Shown one piece after another: positions 18,110 through 26,854 of a DNA stretch of 64,000 nucleotides. Within the stretch, counting starts at the first letter, position 1, and each line of letters starts with the position of its first letter. The notes under the pieces are model-generated. The model was not told where the DNA came from. It saw only the letters and a program-made list of their open reading frames with translations, and searched no databases. The DNA is from Spirochaetota bacterium (lineage in GTDB: Bacteria > Spirochaetota > Brachyspiria > Brachyspirales > JACRPF01): the NCBI GenBank assembly GCA_038043445.1, contig JBBTBY010000047.1, positions 1 to 64,000 on the forward strand, in the 5' to 3' direction. Made by a program: the position numbers and the translations under genes.

Positions 18110-20704
18110 ATGAAGCAAAGTGCCGTGCTCTTGATCTTCATCGCCGCTTTTCTTTCCGCCGGTGACGGGCTCTCAGCGACACCCGGCTTATTCCGCGGAT
18201 ATACAACCGGCGTGATACGCCCCGACGAAGGTACGGTGGAAGTGGAGCTTTCCTTCAGCAAACCGGTTGAGGAATTCGCAAGCGCTGACGGCCAATTCAT
18301 CTTTGCCGTGAAACCGGCCAGGCGCCCCGGCAAGGACGGCAATACGCTTCTCTGTCTTTTCATGCCGCCCGAACCCGGCAGGGGTCTTTCCGCGCTCGTG
18401 CGTACCGGGAAAGGCTATTATCGTGTGGACATGCCCTCGTTCTCGTACGTCAAAAACGAGATGATTCACCTCGCGATGAGCTGGGGTAAAGCGCTTACGC
18501 TCTTCGTGAACGGCAGGGCCGTCGGCTCCACGCCGATGAAGGAGGGCATCGGTCCTGAATTCCTGTCGCACGGTTTTCAAGCCGATATGTTCCCGCCGTT
18601 CAATGTGCACGCGATGAAACTATCGACGCGTGCCTCCGGCGAAGGCGATGTGTACCCCGGACGGCTGCATGTCGCCGACGATGATACATCATTCATCGCA
18701 TCGAACGGCATGCGCGATGTTTCCTACCGCACGACACGGTGGCATACTTCATGCGGGTATCATGCGCTTATTCCCGCATGGCGCTTTGAGACGCAGGTGT
18801 ACACCGAAGGCGAAACGCCGTTCATGGAATTCATCGGCGTCGCACATAAAGCCGCCGAATACCGCGTGAGCATACAGGCATACGACAGCGACGGGGTATC
18901 CGCTTTTACCACAAATACGCGCATCTCGCTCATGCCCGACGGCGTCCATCGCGTGTTCAGCATACCGCTCGCGCTCAAGCATGACTACTATCGCATTATC
19001 ACCTCTATTCACGGGGCAGATGATGCATTCTATACCAACGCAATATCGATACTCCCGAGAACAATGGGTACCGACGGTGCGCTCTCGAAATTCTACGGAC
19101 AGCACCGCGATACCGACGTTGAGGCTTCATTCTTCACGAAACTCGGCGCGCGCTCCACGCGAACATGGGCGGGCGGACGCGTATTTCTCTGGCAGCACAT
19201 TGAACCCGAGCAGGGGCAGTTCGAATGGACACAGGCGGACGCGTATGTGTCCGAATGCAGAAATGCGAAGCTGGATATCCTGGGACTCCTCGGCAATCCA
19301 CCGCGCTGGGCCGCCCTCGAACCGGATGAAGCGCATAAGAAAAAGCACCCCCTTGCCTGCCGCCCGGAGCGATGGAAGCCGAAAGATACCGCGGCATGGG
19401 GCAGATATGTCTTTGAAACGGCACAGCGATACAAAGGCGTTGTCGCATCATGGGAAATTTACAATGAAGTGAATTTCGCCCCGCCGGCACGGCCGGGATC
19501 GTTCTCCGGATCAGTGGAGGACTATTTTGAGATGCTGAAGACCGCGTACACGGAAGTAAAACGGGCGGACCCGAAAGCGAATGTGCTCATCAGCGGATTC
19601 TCCCCGAATGGCGACCGCGCCTGGCCGCTCTCGCTCATGAAAATGGGCGCGCTCAATTACTGCGACATATTCAACATACACGGGTATTCCGGCGTCGACG
19701 GCGTGAAGGACTGGCTTGCCGCGTACAAAAAGGAAAAGCCCGCAATGCCGTGGTGGCAGACCGAGCAGATGTGGTTCCAGATAGAGGACCATGAGAAGCG
19801 CATACTGCCCACCGTGGAGTATTACGCACAATTCCTCGCTGCAGGTGCTGAGCGGTATTACAACATGGGAACGACCGAGGTGTTCGCCGACCGCTACATT
19901 TATTCACCGACATCCGGATATCACATAACCGGGGTGTTCATGGAAATGCTCCGCACGTGCAATGCATACAAGGGGATGTATCGATTCACCGGAAGCGACG
20001 AATTCCCCGTGCGTCATTATTTCACGAGAACGGACGGCACAATCCTCAGCATATTCGCAAGCGCTCATGCATCTGTCACGGCGGGACCCTGCATCGCGGC
20101 ATATGACAGCATGGGGCGGACCAATACCATCACAGACGGCGAGACAGTACCGGTCTCGAATGCGGCCTATATCATCAGCGCAAAACCGCTTGTAATAAAA
20201 AACGCCGTGCTTCATGCGCGGAAAACCGTCTGCCAGAACGGCGGCTTTGAGGAGATAGACGGGGATATCGGCGAAGGCGGACTTGCCGCGGGCAAACCGC
20301 GCATCTGGTCGTATCGCGATAAGAATTTCGATCCATCGGGCGCGATATCGATCAGCGCCGACGCGAACAGCGGGAAATATGCGCTTGCTGTATCCGGCTC
20401 CGGGAAAGGGCGCGTGTTCGCCGTGCAGTACACCCGTGTACCGGCAGGCAATTATATTTTTTCGGCATATTTCAAGCGCGGTGAAGGAAGCGGGCAGAAG
20501 CCGCATCTGCAGTACAATATCGCGGATGTGGAAAAAAAAGCCGAGTTGAAAATAAAAGCATTCGATGCTGTCTCAGGGGAATACCGCCGCTATGAATGGG
20601 TGATCACCATGCCTGATGTGGAAGCCCTCACGCTCGGGGTCGGGATGAGCGAGGGAACGGGGACGGTACTTATTGATGAAGTACGCTTCGAAAGAACGGA
20701 CTGA
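18110..20704 (+). CDS. Secreted clan GH-A-like glycoside hydrolase (GH39/GH5-like)
   Basis: An 864-residue exported enzyme. It has a signal peptide (to about residue 23) and a LamG/concanavalin-like domain in the first 200 residues (EVELSF ... LALSW-type strands, HLAMSWGKALTLFVNG). A beta-strand linker follows, then a TIM barrel at about 320-660. The acid/base is probably the Glu of WEIYNEV near 453 and the nucleophile the Glu of WWQTEQ near 552. The C-terminal 150 residues form a jelly-roll binding module (NGGFEEIDGD ... GNYIFSAYFKRG). The ATG at 18110 has AAGGAG 8 nt upstream. Substrate is unknown. Confidence 0.85.
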   Translation: MKQSAVLLIFIAAFLSAGDGLSATPGLFRGYTTGVIRPDEGTVEVELSFSKPVEEFASADGQFIFAVKPARRPGKDGNTLLCLFMPPEPGRGLSALVRTGKGYYRVDMPSFSYVKNEMIHLAMSWGKALTLFVNGRAVGSTPMKEGIGPEFLSHGFQADMFPPFNVHAMKLSTRASGEGDVYPGRLHVADDDTSFIASNGMRDVSYRTTRWHTSCGYHALIPAWRFETQVYTEGETPFMEFIGVAHKAAEYRVSIQAYDSDGVSAFTTNTRISLMPDGVHRVFSIPLALKHDYYRIITSIHGADDAFYTNAISILPRTMGTDGALSKFYGQHRDTDVEASFFTKLGARSTRTWAGGRVFLWQHIEPEQGQFEWTQADAYVSECRNAKLDILGLLGNPPRWAALEPDEAHKKKHPLACRPERWKPKDTAAWGRYVFETAQRYKGVVASWEIYNEVNFAPPARPGSFSGSVEDYFEMLKTAYTEVKRADPKANVLISGFSPNGDRAWPLSLMKMGALNYCDIFNIHGYSGVDGVKDWLAAYKKEKPAMPWWQTEQMWFQIEDHEKRILPTVEYYAQFLAAGAERYYNMGTTEVFADRYIYSPTSGYHITGVFMEMLRTCNAYKGMYRFTGSDEFPVRHYFTRTDGTILSIFASAHASVTAGPCIAAYDSMGRTNTITDGETVPVSNAAYIISAKPLVIKNAVLHARKTVCQNGGFEEIDGDIGEGGLAAGKPRIWSYRDKNFDPSGAISISADANSGKYALAVSGSGKGRVFAVQYTRVPAGNYIFSAYFKRGEGSGQKPHLQYNIADVEKKAELKIKAFDAVSGEYRRYEWVITMPDVEALTLGVGMSEGTGTVLIDEVRFERTD

Positions 20705-20718
20705 ACAAACGCGCACCC

Positions 20719-20746
20719 TTGACATTTTCAGATACATCCCTATTAT
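20719..20746 (+). promoter_or_regulatory. Promoter of the SBP-chemoreceptor pair
   Basis: TTGACA (20719-20724), 16 bp, TATTAT (20741-20746). Transcription is expected near 20753, which excludes the ATG at 20745 as a start and favours the TTG at 20775. Confidence 0.65.
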
Positions 20747-20774
20747 GGAGGCATCCCGTTCCCGGAGGCACGTT

Positions 20775-21809
20775 TTGAAAACCTTCATCCGCTCGTTCTT
20801 GCTCGCCGCGTTGTGCTCGATCTCGCTCCTTGTCATTGCAGCACCGCTGTCAGCACAGAAAAAAATACTTGTCATCGACACACAAAAGACCGGCTGGCCT
20901 GCCGATGCCGCCGTTGCGCGTAAGAAATACCTTGACGCGAACGGTTTCGTCGAAGGGAAGGACCTGACCGTCGTATCGGTCTCCGTCGAGAACGATGAAA
21001 CGAAAGCGGCCGCGCTCCTTGCTGAAGAACTCCCGAAGAATTACAATGTCATCGTGCTCAACGGCACCATACCGGCGCGCGCCGCAAAAAAAGCCGCGTT
21101 CGGAACGAAGCAGCCGTTCGTGTTCGCCGGCGTCACGGACCCCGTGGGTGTCGGCATCATCGCCGATTTCAAAACAGCCCCGACGGCGAATTTTACCGGC
21201 GTTTCGTTCCCCGTACCGGTGAGATCACGTCTGGCTTTCATCAAGCAGGTCATGCCGAAAGTGAAGAAGATCGGCCTTATCTATGCCGATATGCCGCAGT
21301 CGCACAGCTATAAAACGTGGCTCGATGACGCCATTGCCGGCGATCCTTCGCTCAAGGGTATGCAGGTCATCTATCGGATGGTGCCCGCGGTGACCGGCGA
21401 GACCGGTCCGCAGCAGATGGCTGATGCCGCCAAGGCGTATGTGCAGGAGCTCGATGCGCAAGTGGACCTTTTTATCAGCGCGAACGATCAAATGGGCGTG
21501 AGCAAACAGTTCCCCATGATGGTCTATCAAACCGCAAAGAAACCGCTCTGCGGGCTCGGCCGAAGCGATGTCATGGACGGTCTCGGTGCAACCATGTCGA
21601 TATACCCCGTGTTCGACACCTTCGGCGTGCAGTCAGGACGCATGATCGCGGAACTGCTCAAGGGCAAGAAGGTGAGCGATCTGGTCCCCGAATGGCCGAA
21701 GCAGAACGGCGTCGCCTTCGACCTCGGGAAAGCGAAGAAATTCGGGATCTCGGTACCGGTAGGCTTGCTTGAGCTCGCCGGCCCGAACGTCGTTCGCGCC
21801 GCGAAATAG
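20775..21809 (+). CDS. ABC-type substrate-binding protein (PF04392-like), orphan
   Basis: A 344-residue exported binding protein with a signal peptide ending PLSAQKK. The mature protein follows the two-lobe pattern of the PF04392 family, which includes the tryptophan/tyrosine binder TrpX (KKILVIDTQKTG, AGVTDPVGVGI, KKIGLIYAD, LFISANDQMG). The TTG at 20775 is chosen as the start because GGAGG (20764-20768) lies 6 nt upstream and the promoter excludes earlier codons. No permease or ATPase gene adjoins. Instead a chemoreceptor gene begins 42 nt downstream, suggesting a sensory rather than a transport role. Confidence 0.85.
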   Translation: MKTFIRSFLLAALCSISLLVIAAPLSAQKKILVIDTQKTGWPADAAVARKKYLDANGFVEGKDLTVVSVSVENDETKAAALLAEELPKNYNVIVLNGTIPARAAKKAAFGTKQPFVFAGVTDPVGVGIIADFKTAPTANFTGVSFPVPVRSRLAFIKQVMPKVKKIGLIYADMPQSHSYKTWLDDAIAGDPSLKGMQVIYRMVPAVTGETGPQQMADAAKAYVQELDAQVDLFISANDQMGVSKQFPMMVYQTAKKPLCGLGRSDVMDGLGATMSIYPVFDTFGVQSGRMIAELLKGKKVSDLVPEWPKQNGVAFDLGKAKKFGISVPVGLLELAGPNVVRAAK

Positions 21810-21851
21810 CGCGCACACGCCGCAACACGATCTGCATACCCCGTACGGTGC

Positions 21852-23723
21852 ATGAAAAGCATTCGCTTTAAGATAATCATCGTCGTCGTTCCGGTCATAT
21901 CGGCCTTTGCAGTGGCGATGTGGCTGCCGAACATGCTCGGCACGCGGCGTGTATATAAAGAAGCGTATATCAGCGGGAATTTCACCGCTGCAGAGCGCAT
22001 CGTCGATATCGCGGCAAAAGGACTGCAGTTCTTCTCGTTCGATTCGCTCACCGGTATGAACGAAGCACTCTCGGATTATATCGCAAAGCATCCGGAAACC
22101 GTATACTGCTATGTTACGGACCGGACGCCGAAGGTGCTCTACCACGCAGCCGCGGACACCAACCGATATGAACCGGCGTCCGACTTTTCACCGGCAGCGC
22201 TCACGAACGCCGGCCAGCGGATCGTGTCGCCGCGTCGGGACATCTTCGAGCTCATCCTCCCGGTCGAGTTCTCATCTGAGATCGTCGGCGCCGTTCATGT
22301 CGGCATAACGCAGTCATCGATCAACGCCCTCTTGGCCCGTTCGCTCTTGACCGCGCTCATCCTCCTTGTGACTCTCCTTACCGCAGCGGTGATCGTGCTC
22401 GCGATAATCCTCGACCGCATCGTCTCGCGGCCGCTGATAGAGCTCGAGAACATGCTCCACAATATCGCCGAGGGCGACGGTGATCTGCGTAAACGCATCG
22501 TGGTGCGGTCGACGGACGAGATCGGGCAGCTCGCCGGATCGTTCAATACGTTCGCGGGGAAAGTACAGTCGCTGGTGGCCCTCGTCAAGCAGAACAGCGC
22601 TTCATCCCATGAACGCGCCAGCGCTTTTGGCGACAGCATGAACGAAGGCGCACAGACGATACAGGAGATCGCCGCCACCGTGTCCATGGTGGAAAAGAAC
22701 GTTCAGCAGCAGAACGAACTGGTGAAGAAGACCGATGCGAACAATGAAGCGCAGCGCCACGGCATCGCCGGTATCGTACGGGGTATCGATGATATACTGG
22801 CGAGCACGAACGCGCTTAAGCAGGTCGTTGAGAATCAATCTGCGAACGTGACCGAGATAGCCTCGGCCATCGAGGAGATGTCATCCACGATAATAAGCGT
22901 CACCTCGGTCACCGAAAAGGCGCGGACGTCGGCGGCCATGCTCAAGGACGTAACGACGCAGGGCAAGGAGCGCATGCTCAAGACCACCGATATCATCAAC
23001 GGCCTCCTGTCGTCGGTCGGTACTATCAACGAATTCATCGGCGTCATCGTTTCCATCGCGCAGCAGACGAATCTCCTTGCGATGAACGCCGCTATCGAAG
23101 CGGCGCATGCGGGCGATCAGGGGAAAGGGTTTGCGGTCGTCGCCGAAGAGATACGCAAGCTCTCGGATATTTCCAACAAGCAGGCCGGTGAGGCGAACAA
23201 TTCGCTCAAGGCCATTGCGACAAAGATCAAGGATGCTGCGACGGAACTCCGTGAGACCGAGAAGAGCTTTGCGACACTGTCATCGGAATCCGAGAACGTG
23301 TTCACGATAACCCATGAGGTGAAGAATGCCGCCGATGAAGAATCGAAGGCGGTGTCCGAGATCGTGATATCCATATCCGAAGTATCCAAAATAACCCAGA
23401 ACGTGCGGAGCAATTATACGGCGATACACGGATCGCTTAACAGCATGCGCGAAACGCTCACCTCGGTGATGGAAAGCTCGGGCGAAACGACGGATTCGAT
23501 GAAAGCGCTCAGGGAGCTTTCGGGATCCATCGCCGGCAGTATGGGGGAAATGGCCGTCGGCGCCGGTGAGCTGAACCGGATGACAGCGAAGCTCCTGTCG
23601 CTCACGAAGAACATGTCCGAGAGCATCGATATGCTGACCGAGACCGTTACGCCCTACAAGACCGATGACATTGATGCGGCGCTCGATCCGCTGCTGCCCC
23701 CGCCTCGTACAACGGCGAAGTAA
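21852..23723 (+). CDS. Methyl-accepting chemotaxis protein
   Basis: A 623-residue chemoreceptor. It has TM1 at about 6-28, a periplasmic sensor of about 130 residues, TM2 at about 162-188 ([20 protein letters not shown]), a HAMP domain and a long cytoplasmic coiled coil. The highly conserved signalling hairpin is near 400-440: [20 protein letters not shown] and [20 protein letters not shown]. It passes ligand state to CheA/CheW. It is the distal gene of a two-gene unit with the binding protein and is followed by a strong terminator. I infer that the binding protein presents the ligand to this receptor. Confidence 0.95.
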   Translation: MKSIRFKIIIVVVPVISAFAVAMWLPNMLGTRRVYKEAYISGNFTAAERIVDIAAKGLQFFSFDSLTGMNEALSDYIAKHPETVYCYVTDRTPKVLYHAAADTNRYEPASDFSPAALTNAGQRIVSPRRDIFELILPVEFSSEIVGAVHVGITQSSINALLARSLLTALILLVTLLTAAVIVLAIILDRIVSRPLIELENMLHNIAEGDGDLRKRIVVRSTDEIGQLAGSFNTFAGKVQSLVALVKQNSASSHERASAFGDSMNEGAQTIQEIAATVSMVEKNVQQQNELVKKTDANNEAQRHGIAGIVRGIDDILASTNALKQVVENQSANVTEIASAIEEMSSTIISVTSVTEKARTSAAMLKDVTTQGKERMLKTTDIINGLLSSVGTINEFIGVIVSIAQQTNLLAMNAAIEAAHAGDQGKGFAVVAEEIRKLSDISNKQAGEANNSLKAIATKIKDAATELRETEKSFATLSSESENVFTITHEVKNAADEESKAVSEIVISISEVSKITQNVRSNYTAIHGSLNSMRETLTSVMESSGETTDSMKALRELSGSIAGSMGEMAVGAGELNRMTAKLLSLTKNMSESIDMLTETVTPYKTDDIDAALDPLLPPPRTTAK

Positions 23724-23771
23724 AAAGACCGCGGGGCGGCCGAAACGAACATCCCCTTCTGTTCGTGTATA

Positions 23772-23803
23772 AAAAAAGGACGGGCACGCGCCCGTCCTTT
23801 TTT
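23772..23803. terminator. Bidirectional terminator between the chemoreceptor and the porin
   Basis: A-run, GGACGGGC-ACGC-GCCCGTCC stem-loop, T-run. It can serve the receptor gene on the plus strand and the porin gene on the minus strand. Confidence 0.9.
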
Positions 23804-23816
23804 CTGACTTTTGTTG

Positions 23817-24932
23817 CTAAAAATCGTAGCGGTACGAATTCATGACATGGAAATTATCACGTACTTCCGCGCCGGTCGGAAGACCGTATGTCGTTCGTAC
23901 GTAGTCACATTCCAAGGTTATCGAGAATTTTTCGAATATCCTAACCGTACCGTTGACCATGAAGGTTACGTTCATCAGTTTCGCGCTCGCGCTCGGGACG
24001 ATACGCTCATCCAGCGGATCATCGATACCGGCGGCAAGGTTGAACGAGAGCTCCTTGATCGGATCGATCTTAAGGTCGACGAAACCGCCCATGGCCATGA
24101 CCTCGCCCGTGGCGCCGTATCCCATTTGTCCAATGCCGCCGAGGAAGTCGTACAGGTTCTGCCCGAACCAGAACTGCCCAAATATGGTGAACATATTCAC
24201 GAGCTTGATGCTCCCGCCGACATCGAAAAAATACGTCTGGGACGTTCCGCCGATATTGGTTATCCACTGCTCATAGCCGCCGGACACGGTCATGTCAAAT
24301 GCGAAAACATCCTTCACGTCAAGAAGTTTGCCGAACCAGATATTTGCCTGCGCACCGGGAAGTCCCGCGGCTGTGGCTTCGGCGTCGATCATCTTGCGCG
24401 AGGGGCGCGTTATCGCCAGATTGAGCTTAAGGAAATTCGCCGGGGCAACGGTCAGGCGCAACTGCGGCGCTCGTCCCCAGAGACAGCCCTGATAGCCGAA
24501 CGCGGCATCATTGATCGTTGCCGGCATAGGCATCGGAAGGAGATACCAAGTCTGCCCGGCAAGGAGCGTAAGCCAGTCGGTGATAGCGACCGTTGCATAC
24601 GCATGCCTCAGACGAAGGAAAGCGTACGTGAGCTCGGAAGTAGGCGTGGCAGAAAAATCCGCCTCGATCTTGGCGCCGATGAACGTGCCGTTGGACACAT
24701 CAAGCCCGAGACGGCTTTGCTTCGCCGCGATACGGAATTCGCGGTTCACGTTCACGCGCGGCACGTAGAAATAGAGGTCATCATTGACGGTAGCACCGGC
24801 ATTGATGTCGTACGACATGTCCACCTTGATGAACCCGTAGAGCTTGACGCCTATCGGCGGCAATTCGAATTTCGGGGCTTCCTGCGCGAACGCGAACGCC
24901 GCAAGCGCAAGAACACAGACGATTCGTTTCAT
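23817..24932 (-). CDS. Porin-like outer-membrane beta-barrel protein
   Basis: A 371-residue protein with a signal peptide (ALAAFAFAQ) and alternating beta-strand pattern throughout (GVKLYGFIKVDMSYD, FAFDMTVSGGYEQW). It ends in Phe (SYRYDF), as outer-membrane barrels do. It resembles porins with an N-terminal LYGFIKVD strand from other Gram-negative sugar users. The ATG at 24932 has GAGGAG 7 nt upstream. It has its own promoter and shares a bidirectional terminator. In context it probably admits oligosaccharides. Confidence 0.8.
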   Translation of the reverse strand: MKRIVCVLALAAFAFAQEAPKFELPPIGVKLYGFIKVDMSYDINAGATVNDDLYFYVPRVNVNREFRIAAKQSRLGLDVSNGTFIGAKIEADFSATPTSELTYAFLRLRHAYATVAITDWLTLLAGQTWYLLPMPMPATINDAAFGYQGCLWGRAPQLRLTVAPANFLKLNLAITRPSRKMIDAEATAAGLPGAQANIWFGKLLDVKDVFAFDMTVSGGYEQWITNIGGTSQTYFFDVGGSIKLVNMFTIFGQFWFGQNLYDFLGGIGQMGYGATGEVMAMGGFVDLKIDPIKELSFNLAAGIDDPLDERIVPSASAKLMNVTFMVNGTVRIFEKFSITLECDYVRTTYGLPTGAEVRDNFHVMNSYRYDF

Positions 24933-24967
24933 GTTTTTCTCCTCTGACAAAATTTGGTACTGCCTGC

Positions 24968-24996
24968 ATTATTCCGCAAATACATATAAATGTCAA
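24968..24996 (-). promoter_or_regulatory. Promoter of the porin gene
   Basis: Minus strand: TTGACA (24996-24991), 17 bp, AATAAT (24973-24968). The rest of the 338-bp space up to 25271 holds only a TATACT at 25163-25168 and the leader ORF at 25236. Confidence 0.6.
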
Positions 24997-25235
24997 GAGA
25001 AATCGGCTCGCCATACGGCACAGCGGAGCACAGAAAGATCGGCGAAAAGCGCCGTGCAGAGCATAACGGCCGCTATGGCGAGGTGCTGTGAAAAACGTTC
25101 CCTGTCGCGCCTCTGTACGGTCGAGCATCCCGTATCCCGAAAATATTGACATTGCAGGCAATTATACTATCATCACCTCGACATGTCGTTCACCGATACG
25201 CCTCGTGCGTACCGTGAATCACGCCCGGAGGGGAT

Positions 25236-25274
25236 ATGATGGCCGTGCATACAACCGCAGGGACCGGCGCATGA
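25236..25274 (+). CDS. 12-codon leader ORF overlapping the SBP-AraC gene
   Basis: It encodes MMAVHTTAGTGA and is preceded by the strong Shine-Dalgarno GGAGGGG. Its TGA stop overlaps the ATG of the regulator as ATGA (25271-25274). The regulator itself has only a weak AGGGA site, which lies inside the leader. Translational coupling is the likely role; the peptide sequence suggests no amino-acid-sensing attenuation. Confidence 0.45.
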   Translation: MMAVHTTAGTGA

Positions 25275-26758
25275 GGGCATCCGGAATACCGGTCTTCCTC
25301 AGCGGCGAACCCTATGCCCATAGAGCAAAGTACGCCGCGGCGCTCGCCCGTGCACTCCGCTTTTCCGGCGTCAAGGTCGAAATAATGCGCGCATCCGAGA
25401 TCACCACGGTGGTAAAGCACGATCTCTCCGCGCCCCATGATATCGCCGTCATCAATGTTCTCGCAGAAGAGATCCCCGCGATGATCGAGCACGGCATGCT
25501 CCTGCCGGTATCCGTCCTCGTGCCGGACGCATCGCTCCGCACGCTCCATCCGCTCTCCGCGATATTCGCATCCGGCGGAAAACAGTACGCGATACCGAAG
25601 AACATCGCCTGCGGACTTTTCTTCGCCCGCCGCGACATTCTCGACCGATACGGATTCGATATCCCGCGGACCTGGGATGAGCTTGTACGTTTCGGCAGGG
25701 AAATACGGAAGAACAGGAAGGGGCCCGTCCTTGCGCTCCGCGGAAAGAACGGCTGGGCGCAGACATTCCTGGAATATTACTGGTCGAACGGCGGATCGCT
25801 CCTCTCCGAAGACGGCGCGATGGCGTTCGATGCACCCCGCGCACAGGGGGTACTATCTTTCCTTTCCGATCTTGTCCATATACACAAGCTCATGCCGCGT
25901 GCATTCGTTACCCGTGAATCGTGGAAGACGCCGGAAGATATTACCGACGGCCGTCTTGTCTTTGCACAGGCAAGTTCGGATGCGCTGCCGAAACTCGCTG
26001 AACGCTACCGTGCATCGTTCGAGGAGCGTTTCAAGATCGGCCTGTGCCCGATCGGCCCGGCGGGTACGAACGCCGCAACCTATATCGAAGGATCATGCTT
26101 CGCCGTGCCGAGAACGACGGCACACCCGCGTGCCGCACGGGATGTGCTCCGCTTCTTCTGCGACAGGAATCGTTCGGGGAATTTCGATACACACTGGCTG
26201 CATCCGTTCCCGCGCTACGCCATGCCGTTCGCCGAGCTCGCATCATTCCCGTGGTATGTACGGCGCGGCTGTCAGCTCCTTGCCGACGCGCGCATCCCGC
26301 AGCATGATATGCCGCTTGCGCCCGGCATTGCCGGTATCATCGAGAGCGCCGTCATTTCCTGCCTTGATCGCTCCGCAACGCCAGCCGACGCGGCATCCGC
26401 CATCGCCCGCGCGCTTACAAGATCGATCGGCAGACGATACTCATCCCCGGTCGCCCGTGCGGTCACGCATATCAGGACGAATTTCTCGAAGCAGATATCC
26501 CTTGCCGATATCGCACGCATATCCGGGCTCACCCGCGCGCACCTCACGCGCCTTTTTACGCGCGAGACCGGCATGTCCCCGGGCCGCTACCGCACCGATG
26601 TCCGCATACGGCATGCTGAGCGTCTCCTCGAAGGCGGGGCCACGGCGGCACACACGGCGGCGGCGAGCGGTTTCAGCGACGCGAAATACTTCTTCCGGGC
26701 GTTCAAGCGTGCCACCGGCAAGACCCCCGCCTCGTACCGCAGATCACGAAGAGCATGA
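25271..26758 (+). CDS. Fusion of an extracellular-type solute-binding domain with an AraC DNA-binding domain
   Basis: A 495-residue protein. Residues about 5-385 match family-1 solute-binding proteins (GIPVFLSGEPYAHRAKYAAA; YAIPKNIACGLFFARRDILD; YGFDIPRTWDELVRFGREIR; YWSNGGSLLSEDGAMAFD), the maltose/oligosaccharide-binding fold. There is no signal peptide, so the sensor is cytoplasmic. Residues about 395-495 are a complete AraC double helix-turn-helix (ISLADIARISGLTRAHLTRL; GFSDAKYFFRAFKRATGKTP). It probably binds an imported oligosaccharide and activates the GH gene that starts 96 nt downstream. The start at 25271 is uncertain, since the frame is open further upstream. Confidence 0.8.
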   Translation: MRASGIPVFLSGEPYAHRAKYAAALARALRFSGVKVEIMRASEITTVVKHDLSAPHDIAVINVLAEEIPAMIEHGMLLPVSVLVPDASLRTLHPLSAIFASGGKQYAIPKNIACGLFFARRDILDRYGFDIPRTWDELVRFGREIRKNRKGPVLALRGKNGWAQTFLEYYWSNGGSLLSEDGAMAFDAPRAQGVLSFLSDLVHIHKLMPRAFVTRESWKTPEDITDGRLVFAQASSDALPKLAERYRASFEERFKIGLCPIGPAGTNAATYIEGSCFAVPRTTAHPRAARDVLRFFCDRNRSGNFDTHWLHPFPRYAMPFAELASFPWYVRRGCQLLADARIPQHDMPLAPGIAGIIESAVISCLDRSATPADAASAIARALTRSIGRRYSSPVARAVTHIRTNFSKQISLADIARISGLTRAHLTRLFTRETGMSPGRYRTDVRIRHAERLLEGGATAAHTAAASGFSDAKYFFRAFKRATGKTPASYRRSRRA

Positions 26759-26781
26759 AAATCCACCCGCAGCAGACAATA

Positions 26782-26808
26782 GTACACTCGCCGACACTTC
26801 CGTACACT
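26782..26808 (+). promoter_or_regulatory. Tandem GTACACT half-sites abutting a -35 box
   Basis: GTACACT occurs at 26782-26788 and 26802-26808, 20 bp apart, the second touching the -35 box of the GH promoter. This layout is typical of AraC-type activators and suggests binding by the adjacent SBP-AraC regulator. Confidence 0.5.
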
Positions 26809-26836
26809 TGACGGTAGTACGCCCCGTGCATATACT
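26808..26836 (+). promoter_or_regulatory. Promoter of the GH gene at 26855
   Basis: TTGACG (26808-26813), 17 bp, TATACT (26831-26836). GGAGG at 26844-26848 serves the ATG at 26855. Confidence 0.65.
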
Positions 26837-26854
26837 CATCATCGGAGGCATACC

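Noticed and set aside
20745-20774. ATG at 20745 as start of the substrate-binding protein
   Set aside because: It lies inside the -10 box; the TTG at 20775 has a GGAGG at the right distance and begins the signal peptide.
25146-25168. TTGACA ... TATACT upstream of the SBP-AraC regulator
   Set aside because: The spacer is only 11 bp, too short for a vegetative promoter; the TATACT may still work with an activator.
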